Source: Microbacterium testaceum (GTDB lineage Bacteria > Actinomycetota > Actinomycetes > Actinomycetales > Microbacteriaceae). From it: 64,000 bases of DNA. Below are positions 17,490-25,207 of the stretch, piece by piece (the first letter of the stretch is position 1; every line of letters starts with the position of its first letter). Made by a program: the position numbers and the translations under genes. Where the stretch lies: assembly GCF_003075375.1 (NCBI RefSeq), contig NZ_QDFT01000006.1:1-64000 (forward strand). Direction: 5' to 3'. The notes under the pieces are model-generated. The model was not told the DNA's origin and ran no database searches. It saw nothing but the letters and a program-made list of their open reading frames with translations.

Positions 17490-18775
17490 CAGTCGATGAG
17501 GTCGTGGCGCACGATCACCTGGTCGCGGGCGGGGCCCACGCCGATGACCGAGATGCGGGTGCCGCTCATCTTCTCGAGCGCGAGCACGTAGTCCTGCGCG
17601 GTCTGCGGCAGGTCGTCGAAGGTGCGGGCGGTCGAGATGTCCTCGCTCCAGCCGGGGTAGTACTCGAGGATCGGCTTGGCGTGGTGGAAGTCGGTCTGGT
17701 TGACCGGCAGGTCGTCGTACCGCTCGCCGTCGACGTCGTACGCGACGCAGACCGGGATCTGCTCGAGACCGCCGAGGATGTCGAGCTTGGTGAGCACGAG
17801 GTCGGTGATGCCGTTGATGCGCGTGGCGTAGCGGGTGATGGGCGCGTCGTACCAGCCGACGCGGCGGGGGCGGCCGGTGGTGGTGCCGAACTCGAAGCCG
17901 CGCGAGCGCAGCCACTCGCCGCTCTCGTCGAACAGCTCGGTCGGGAACGGACCCGAGCCCACGCGCGTCGTGTACGCCTTGACGATGCCGACGATGCGGT
18001 CGAGACGGTTGGGTCCGACCCCCGAGCCGGTCGCGGCGCCGCCGGCCGTCGCCGACGACGACGTCACGAACGGGTAGGTGCCGTGGTCGACGTCGAGCAT
18101 GGTGGCCTGGCCTCCCTCGAACACGACGACGTCGCCGGCCTCGAGCGCGTCGTTGAGCAGCAGCGAGGTGTCGGCGACCATGGGGCGCACGCGCTCGGCG
18201 TACGCCAGCAGGTCGTCGACGATCTCGTCGGCCGTGATGGAGCGACGGTTGAAGATCTTGACCAGCAGGTGGTTCTTCTGGTCGAGGGCGCCCTCGACCT
18301 TCTGGCGCAGGATGTTCTCGTCGAACAGGTCCTGCACGCGGATGCCGACGCGGTTGATCTTGTCGGCGTACGCCGGGCCGATGCCGCGACCGGTGGTGCC
18401 GATCATGCGCTTGCCCAGGAAGCGCTCGGTGACCTTGTCGAGCGTGCGGTGGTACTGCGTGATGATGTGCGCGTTGGCGCTGATCTTCAGGCGGCTGGTG
18501 TCGAGGCCGCGCGCGTTGAGCGCCTCGAGCTCGTTGAACAGCACCTCGAGGTCGACGACGACGCCGTTGCCGATCACGGGCGTCACACCCGGGGACAGGA
18601 TGCCGCTGGGCAGCAGGTGCAGCGCGTACTTCTCGTCGCCGATGACGACGGTGTGACCGGCGTTGTTGCCGCCGTTGAACTTCACCACCCAGTCGGTGCG
18701 CTCACCGAGCAGGTCGGTGGCCTTGCCCTTGCCTTCGTCGCCCCACTGGACGCCGACGATCACGATTCCGGGCAT
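17489..18775 (-). CDS. purA: Adenylosuccinate synthetase
   Basis: 428-aa PurA, the GTP-dependent enzyme joining aspartate to IMP on the way to AMP. The N-terminal [10 protein letters not shown] loop holds the catalytic Asp13, [11 protein letters not shown] the catalytic His, followed by [14 protein letters not shown] and the [29 protein letters not shown] block; all are intact. Length is exactly that of the family. ATG 18775 is chosen over an upstream in-frame codon because GAGGAG sits in front of it. A minus-strand TAGGAT box (18812-18817) could be its -10. Confidence 0.97.
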   Translation of the reverse strand: MPGIVIVGVQWGDEGKGKATDLLGERTDWVVKFNGGNNAGHTVVIGDEKYALHLLPSGILSPGVTPVIGNGVVVDLEVLFNELEALNARGLDTSRLKISANAHIITQYHRTLDKVTERFLGKRMIGTTGRGIGPAYADKINRVGIRVQDLFDENILRQKVEGALDQKNHLLVKIFNRRSITADEIVDDLLAYAERVRPMVADTSLLLNDALEAGDVVVFEGGQATMLDVDHGTYPFVTSSSATAGGAATGSGVGPNRLDRIVGIVKAYTTRVGSGPFPTELFDESGEWLRSRGFEFGTTTGRPRRVGWYDAPITRYATRINGITDLVLTKLDILGGLEQIPVCVAYDVDGERYDDLPVNQTDFHHAKPILEYYPGWSEDISTARTFDDLPQTAQDYVLALEKMSGTRISVIGVGPARDQVIVRHDLID

Positions 18776-18868
18776 GTGCGCTCCTCGCGTCTGATTCCGG
18801 CGGTACACCCCATCCTATCGAGCGGGTCGGACACGTCCCGCGGCCTGCCCGCGCGCGCCGCGGCTCAC

Positions 18869-18874
18869 TACCCT
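18869..18874 (+). promoter_or_regulatory. Leaderless -10 box TACCCT
   Basis: TACCCT ends six bases before the ATG at 18881. It is the same box as at 19614. Confidence 0.55.
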
Positions 18875-18880
18875 GGAGCG

Positions 18881-19600
18881 ATGACGAGAACGACGGGCTG
18901 GGCCCTGGGCTGGAACGTCGCCCGCGCGGTGGCGGCGGGGGCGATCGTGGTGGCCGTCGTGGCGCAGTTCGTCTCGTCGGCATCGGGCGCCGCCGCGGCG
19001 GGTCGCGACGTGGCGACTACGGTGGCCAACTTCTTCAGCTTCTTCACGATCCTCTCCAACGTCTCGGCGGCGGTCGTACTGCTGCTGCTGGCGATGCGGC
19101 ACCTCCGCCGACGGCGATCCCTCCGCGACCCCGCCGAGGTCGATCCGCCCGCCCTCGCGGCCGCACTGGCGTACGTGTCGACCTACATGATCGTCACCGG
19201 CGTGGTCTACAACCTGCTGTTGCGGGGGCTGCCGCTGCAGCCCGAGACGGTCGGCTGGTCGAACGAGATCCTGCACGTCTGGGGCCCGCTGTTCCTGCTG
19301 CTGGACGTGCTGTTCGGTGCGGGTCGGCGCCGCCTGCCGTGGGCCGCGGCGCTCGGCGCGGCGGTCTTCCCCATCGCGTGGATCGTCTACACGCTGCTGC
19401 GCGCGCCCCTCATCACCAACCCCACCACGGGGGCCCCGTACTGGTACCCCTACCCGTTCCTCGACCCGAACACCGGCGGCTGGTCGAGCGTGGTCGTCTA
19501 CATCGTCGTGATCGCCATCGGGATCGTCGCCCTGGCGTTCGGCATCGTCGCGATCGGACGGGCACGCGGCATCCGGATGCCGCGAACCCTGCCCGCCTGA
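18881..19600 (+). CDS. Pr6Pr family six-helix membrane protein
   Basis: 239 aa with six hydrophobic segments and the features of Pr6Pr proteins: NFFSFFTILSNVSAAVVLLL near helix 2, the YVSTYMIVTGVVYNLLLRGL segment, SNEILHVWGPLFLLLDVLFG and PYWYPYPFLDPNTGG before the last helix. The family occurs widely in actinobacteria and eukaryotes and its biochemical role is unknown. The start at 18881 follows a TACCCT box; a very long open frame reading through the purA antisense strand is not used. The next gene starts 26 bases after its stop with its own box. Confidence 0.88.
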   Translation: MTRTTGWALGWNVARAVAAGAIVVAVVAQFVSSASGAAAAGRDVATTVANFFSFFTILSNVSAAVVLLLLAMRHLRRRRSLRDPAEVDPPALAAALAYVSTYMIVTGVVYNLLLRGLPLQPETVGWSNEILHVWGPLFLLLDVLFGAGRRRLPWAAALGAAVFPIAWIVYTLLRAPLITNPTTGAPYWYPYPFLDPNTGGWSSVVVYIVVIAIGIVALAFGIVAIGRARGIRMPRTLPA

Positions 19601-19613
19601 GCGGACCTGCCCC

Positions 19614-19619
19614 TACCCT
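19614..19619 (+). promoter_or_regulatory. Leaderless -10 box TACCCT
   Basis: TACCCT ends seven bases before GTG 19627. This spacing favours that start over the in-frame GTG at 19621, which would lie only one base from the box. Confidence 0.55.
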
Positions 19620-19626
19620 GGTGAGC

Positions 19627-20304
19627 GTGCGTACGCGACTGATCTCGGCGGCAGTGGCCGCCTCCGCCCTGCTCCTGCTCGCCGGCTGCGCGGGAACCAC
19701 CGCGACCGGGACCGCCCCGTCCTCCAGCCCCACGGCGACGGCGGCCGCGTCCGGCGACTGCTCGTTCGAGGCGTCGGGCCAGCCCGCGGTCGACGTGACC
19801 CCGCCCGCCGCGGACACCGAGCGCCCGAGCGGTCAGGTGCAGGCCGTCCTGCAGACCTCGGCCGGAGAGATCCCCCTCACCCTCACCGGCGAGCGCACCC
19901 CGTGCACGGTCGAGAGCTTCGTCTCGCTCGCCCAGCAGCAGTACTTCAGCAACACCGAGTGCCACCGCCTCACCACGCAGGGCATCTTCGTCCTGCAGTG
20001 CGGCGACCCCACCGGCACCGGACGCGGCGGCCCGGGCTACCGGTTCGCCGATGAGCTCGACGGCGGCGAGACGTACCCGGCCGGCACGGTCGCGATGGCC
20101 AACGCCGGTCCCGACACCAACGGATCGCAGTTCTTCCTCGTGTACGAGGACACCCCGCTGCCGCCCAAGTACACGGTGTTCGGGCAGATGTCGCCCGAGG
20201 GCCTCGCGGTCGTGCAGTCCATCGCCGCCGCCGGCACCGCGGGCGGGACGGCGGACGGCGCCCCCGCGACCCCCGTGACGATCACGGGAGTGACGGTCGG
20301 CTGA
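19627..20304 (+). CDS. Lipoprotein cyclophilin-type peptidyl-prolyl isomerase
   Basis: 225 aa. A signal peptide ends in the lipobox LLAGC (Cys21), followed by a Ser/Thr/Ala-rich linker, then a bacterial-type cyclophilin domain from about residue 70. Conserved stretches are the FVSLAQQQYFSNTECHRLTT followed by FVLQCGDPTGTGRGGPGY, the MANAGPDTNGSQFFLVYED active-site block, and YTVFGQM. The QCGDP/GSQFF residues match active family members, although the catalytic Arg of eukaryotic cyclophilins is replaced here by His (CHRL). It probably assists folding of exported proteins outside the membrane. Confidence 0.92.
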   Translation: MRTRLISAAVAASALLLLAGCAGTTATGTAPSSSPTATAAASGDCSFEASGQPAVDVTPPAADTERPSGQVQAVLQTSAGEIPLTLTGERTPCTVESFVSLAQQQYFSNTECHRLTTQGIFVLQCGDPTGTGRGGPGYRFADELDGGETYPAGTVAMANAGPDTNGSQFFLVYEDTPLPPKYTVFGQMSPEGLAVVQSIAAAGTAGGTADGAPATPVTITGVTVG

Positions 20305-21828
<1,524 letters not shown>

Positions 21829-21844
21829 CCCCGGCTTCCCCGAC

Positions 21845-21878
21845 GAGAGCCCGCGACGCCCCGGCGACGCGGGCTCTC
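21845..21878 (+). terminator. argG terminator
   Basis: Perfect 11-bp stem GAGAGCCCGCG/CGCGGGCTCTC with a 12-base loop, followed by a short pyrimidine stretch. Confidence 0.75.
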
Positions 21879-21929
21879 TCGCGTCCGGTCCCGCGCCCGG
21901 TCTCCCCCGCCGACCCCCTCCGATTAAGT

Positions 21930-21945
21930 TGCACACATGCGTGCA
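21930..21945. promoter_or_regulatory. Candidate TetR operator
   Basis: TGCACACATGCGTGCA is a near-perfect 16-bp palindrome (14 of 16 positions symmetric). It lies just upstream of the -10 box TACACT (21955-21960), in the -35 region of the TetR gene, a usual site for autoregulation. Confidence 0.65.
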
Positions 21946-21954
21946 CTTTCGGCG

Positions 21955-21960
21955 TACACT
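21955..21960 (+). promoter_or_regulatory. -10 box TACACT of the TetR-YhgE operon
   Basis: TACACT ends eight bases before GTG 21969, giving a leaderless or nearly leaderless message. Confidence 0.55.
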
Positions 21961-21968
21961 GGTCGATC

Positions 21969-22577
21969 GTGAGTACACCCGCCCGCCGCCGCGACGCCGT
22001 CGAGAACCGCGCCGGCATCCTCGACGCGGCCACCGCCGCCATCGGTCACGACCCCCGCGCCTCGATCGACACGATCGCCCGCCGCGCAGGTCTCTCGCGC
22101 CGCGCCCTCTACGGGCACTTCGACGACCGCAACGCGATCGTCCGCGAGGTCATCGCGGCCGGCGCCGCCCGCTTCAACGCGATCGCCGACGACGTCGACG
22201 ACGCCGATTCCCGCGTGGCGCTGGCTCGCCTGGCATCCGAGCTGTGGGCCGAAGCCGCGCACGTCCAGGCCGCCGCCGCCCTCGCACTCGACGACGCGCA
22301 CCTGCCCGAGACCTCGGCCGCCCTCGCCCCGCTCCGCCGTCGGATCGACGCGATCGTCCGCCGCGGCCAAGAAGAGGGGCAGCTGCGCACCGACCTTCCC
22401 GCTCCGACGCTGTCGCGCCTGCTCGAAGAGACCGGTCGCATGGTCGTGTCCCGGGTGGATGCCGAATCCTCCACCGCCCGCTCCATCGCCGTCTGCGCCG
22501 TGCTCGGCATGGCCGGCCTGTCGTGGACCGAAGCCCGTGCCCTGCTCGCCGAGCACCCCGATCTGGAGGCGCGATGA
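21969..22577 (+). CDS. TetR family transcriptional regulator
   Basis: 202-aa TetR-type repressor. The N-terminal HTH (about 25-60) reads ASIDTIARRAGLSRRALYGH followed by FDDRNAIVREV, the family's standard recognition helix. The C-terminal half is all-helical, forming a ligand-binding/dimer domain with no recognisable ligand signature. The last base pairs overlap the next gene (ATGA), and a palindrome sits in its promoter. It therefore probably controls its own operon, which encodes an ATPase-like protein and a YhgE/Pip membrane protein. Confidence 0.9.
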   Translation: MSTPARRRDAVENRAGILDAATAAIGHDPRASIDTIARRAGLSRRALYGHFDDRNAIVREVIAAGAARFNAIADDVDDADSRVALARLASELWAEAAHVQAAAALALDDAHLPETSAALAPLRRRIDAIVRRGQEEGQLRTDLPAPTLSRLLEETGRMVVSRVDAESSTARSIAVCAVLGMAGLSWTEARALLAEHPDLEAR

Positions 22578-23194
22578 GAATCGTCCTGCACGACGTCAGC
22601 AAGGGCCGGGCGCTGCCCGAGACCTCGACCGCGTACGAGACGGGGACGGCGACCCTGGTGGTCGCCGAGACCGAACAGCGCCCCACGGTGCTCGGCCTCG
22701 TGGCCTCGGGCCGCATGAAGGTCGACGGCGGGTCGGTCACCATCGACGGGCGCGCCGACCGCGGCGCGATCCGCCGACGGGTCGCCCTGGTCGACGCCCC
22801 CATCGTGTCCGAACCCGAGTCGAACGTCACGGTCACGGGCGTCGTCGCCGAAGAGCTGATGTTCGCCGGTCGCGCCCCGTCGCCGTTCGCGGCGGCGCGC
22901 TGGCTCGAGGGTCTGGGACTCGACGGTCTCGCCGGCACGGCGATCGGCGACGTCGCTCCCGCCGCGCGCATCCGTCTGCTGCTCGAGCTCGCAGCACTGC
23001 GCGCGGACGTCGAGGGGCTCGTCCTCGTCGCGCCCGACCGTCACGGCGGCGAGCCCACCGCGTGGTGGCGGATCGCGCGCGAGTTCGCCGAGCGCGGGTA
23101 CGCCGTGCTCGTGGTCGCCGGCCAGGCGTCGCACACGGCCCTCGCCACCTCTCCCGACACCGCCCTCGACACCGCCGAGGAGAACGCGCGATGA
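22574..23194 (+). CDS. Degenerate ABC-ATPase-like protein
   Basis: 206 aa with the shape of an ABC nucleotide-binding domain but without its catalytic motifs. The N-terminal antiparallel sheet is recognisable (IVLHDVSKG, then LGLVASGRMKVDGGSVTIDG, which mimics the region right after Walker A). Where GPNGAGKST should be, the sequence reads VVAETEQRP. The region expected to hold LSGGQ reads IGDVAPAARIRLLLELAALR, and Walker B is replaced by GLVLVAPDRHGGEP with no catalytic Glu. It overlaps its neighbours on both sides by 4 bp (ATGA), so it is made with TetR and YhgE. It may be a non-hydrolysing partner of the membrane protein. Confidence 0.72.
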   Translation: MRIVLHDVSKGRALPETSTAYETGTATLVVAETEQRPTVLGLVASGRMKVDGGSVTIDGRADRGAIRRRVALVDAPIVSEPESNVTVTGVVAEELMFAGRAPSPFAAARWLEGLGLDGLAGTAIGDVAPAARIRLLLELAALRADVEGLVLVAPDRHGGEPTAWWRIAREFAERGYAVLVVAGQASHTALATSPDTALDTAEENAR

Positions 23195-25128
23195 AGATCC
23201 CCCAGATGATCACGGCCGAGCTGCGCCGCCTCACGTCCACCCGCATGTCCGTGCTCGCGCTCGTGGCGCTCGTCGCCGTGCCCATCCTGTACGGCGGCCT
23301 GTACCTGTGGGCCAATCAGGACCCCTACGGAAACCTCTCGAGCGTTCCCGTGGCCCTCGTCGTCGACGATCGCGGTGCCGAGGTCAACGGCCAGCAGCGC
23401 AATCTGGGCGACGAAGCCGCCGAGCAGCTGCTCGACAGCGACACCTTCGAGTGGCACCGCGTCTCGGGCGAACAGGCCGACGCCGGCCTGCAGGCGGGCG
23501 ACTTCGACTTCGTGGTCACCCTGCCCGCCGACTTCACCGACGCCGTGGCCTCGCTCTCGAGCGCGAACCCGCGTCAGGCCGACATCGAGCTGCGCACCAA
23601 CGACGCCAACAACTACCTCGCGTCGACGATCGGTACGCAGGCGGTCGCGCGCATCCAGGCGTCGGTCGCGCAGAAGGTCGTCGACGAGGCCGGTCTGACC
23701 CTGCTCGACGCCCTGCACACGATCCGGGTGAGCCTGGTGGATGCCACGACCGGCGCCACCCAGCTCGTCGACGGCCTGGGCACGGCCAAGGACGGCTCCG
23801 CGCAGCTGGCGAGCGGGTCCACGACCCTCGCCGACGGTGCGTCGCAGCTCGCCGACGGCAACGCGCAGCTGTCGGCCGGCGCGAACCAGCTGCGGGACGG
23901 AACGGCGCAGCTGAGCGACGGCGCCGCGCGCGTGGCGGACGGCGCGCAGCAGGTCGCGGGCGGGGTCGACCGCATCGACGCCGCCGCCCGGCAGGTGGGC
24001 TCGGTCGCCGGCGACGCCGCCGCGCAGCTTCCCCAGGCGCGGGCCGACATTGCCGCGGCCCTCGCGAACGCCGGTCTCGACCAGGCCCGCATCGACGAGA
24101 TCCTGTCTCGTCTGGACCCGGTCGGCCAGCGCCTCGAGGCCGCCAACGGCCGCGTGCAGGACACGGTGAACCAGATCAATCAGCTCGACGACGGCGCCCG
24201 CCAGGTCGCCGCCGGCAGTGCCACCGTCGCCTCGGGCGCGGCGACGGCGGCCGACGGGGCCTCGGCTCTCGCCGACGGTGCCGCGACCGCGGCATCCGGA
24301 GCCTCGGCACTGCGCGATGGATCGGCGCAGCTGCGCGACGGCGCGACCCGGCTCGACGGCGGTATCGGCCAGCTCCAGAGCGGGGCGACGCAGCTGCGCG
24401 ACGGACTCGCCTCGGGTGTGGAGCAGATCCCCGACACCGACGACGCCACCCGTCAGGCGCAGGCCGACGCGATCAGCGACCCCGTGGCGGTGGGCACGAG
24501 CTCGGTGACCAAGGCGCAGAACTACGGCGCGGGTCTGGCGCCGTTCTTCGCCGCGCTGGCCGGGTGGATCGGCATCTACGCGCTGTTCCTCATCGTCAAG
24601 CCGGTGTCCAAGCGTGCGGTCACGGCGCTGCGCTCCCCCGTCCGCGTGACGCTCGCGGGGTGGCTGACCCCCGCGGGCCTCGGCGCACTGCAGATGGTGG
24701 GGCTGTTCACGGTGCTCGCCGTCGCGCTGCAGTTCTCGTTCGCGAACCCCTGGGCGGCGCTCGGCATCCTGCTGTTCGCCTCGGCGACGTACGCGGCGAT
24801 CGTGCTCGCACTGAACGTGTGGCTCGGCTCGGTGGGGCAGTTCCTGGGGCTCGTGCTCATGGTGCTGCAGTTGGTGACGGCGGGCGGTACGTTCCCGTGG
24901 CAGACGCTTCCCGCCCCGCTGGCGGCCCTGCATCACGTGCTCCCGATGGGATACGTGGTGGATGCCATGCGCCAGGTGATGTACGGCGGCGACGTCTCGC
25001 GGGTCGGTTCCGACCTGCTGGTCCTCGGCGCGTGGATGGTCGGCGGCGTGCTGGTCGCGGCGATCGGCGTGACCCGGATGACGCATCACCGGACGCTCCG
25101 CGATCTGCAGCCGAGCCTGATCGGCTGA
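23191..25128 (+). CDS. YhgE/Pip family ABC-2-type membrane protein
   Basis: 645 aa. One helix near the N-terminus (LALVALVAVPILYGGLYLWA) is followed by a large extracellular region, then five or six C-terminal helices (about 450-635). The extracellular part contains a long run of 7-11-residue repeats of the form (A/S)xxLxDGxxQL (about 190-420), predicted to form an extended coiled coil. DPYGNLSSVPVALVVDD and SSVTKAQNYGAGLAPFF are standard in YhgE/Pip and related phage-infection-protein families. Related proteins include type VII secretion EsaA and MmpL-like exporters. ATG 23191 overlaps the upstream stop by 4 bp. Function is probably export or envelope stress, but the substrate is unknown. 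Confidence 0.9.
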   Translation: MKIPQMITAELRRLTSTRMSVLALVALVAVPILYGGLYLWANQDPYGNLSSVPVALVVDDRGAEVNGQQRNLGDEAAEQLLDSDTFEWHRVSGEQADAGLQAGDFDFVVTLPADFTDAVASLSSANPRQADIELRTNDANNYLASTIGTQAVARIQASVAQKVVDEAGLTLLDALHTIRVSLVDATTGATQLVDGLGTAKDGSAQLASGSTTLADGASQLADGNAQLSAGANQLRDGTAQLSDGAARVADGAQQVAGGVDRIDAAARQVGSVAGDAAAQLPQARADIAAALANAGLDQARIDEILSRLDPVGQRLEAANGRVQDTVNQINQLDDGARQVAAGSATVASGAATAADGASALADGAATAASGASALRDGSAQLRDGATRLDGGIGQLQSGATQLRDGLASGVEQIPDTDDATRQAQADAISDPVAVGTSSVTKAQNYGAGLAPFFAALAGWIGIYALFLIVKPVSKRAVTALRSPVRVTLAGWLTPAGLGALQMVGLFTVLAVALQFSFANPWAALGILLFASATYAAIVLALNVWLGSVGQFLGLVLMVLQLVTAGGTFPWQTLPAPLAALHHVLPMGYVVDAMRQVMYGGDVSRVGSDLLVLGAWMVGGVLVAAIGVTRMTHHRTLRDLQPSLIG

Positions 25129-25151
25129 GTCCGCGGCTCGTCGCGAAACGA

Positions 25152-25193
25152 CTCCGCCCGTGGGGTGACCGTCCGGTCGCCCCACGGGCGGAG
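25152..25193. terminator. Strong bidirectional terminator
   Basis: A 20-base inverted repeat (one G-T wobble) lies between convergent genes. CGAAACGA stands on the left and TGTTTC on the right, so both strands get a short U-rich tail. Confidence 0.85.
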
Positions 25194-25207
25194 TGTTTCA
25201 CGTGGCG

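Noticed and set aside
16290-17915. An N-terminal extension of the beta-propeller gene into purA
   Set aside because: The added residues lie antisense to or overlapping purA codons; the propeller begins at MRFWVGAY with a TGATG overlap.
23750-24430. Tandem DNA repeats in the YhgE/Pip gene
   Set aside because: These are degenerate coding repeats for coiled-coil units, not identical DNA repeats or a CRISPR array.
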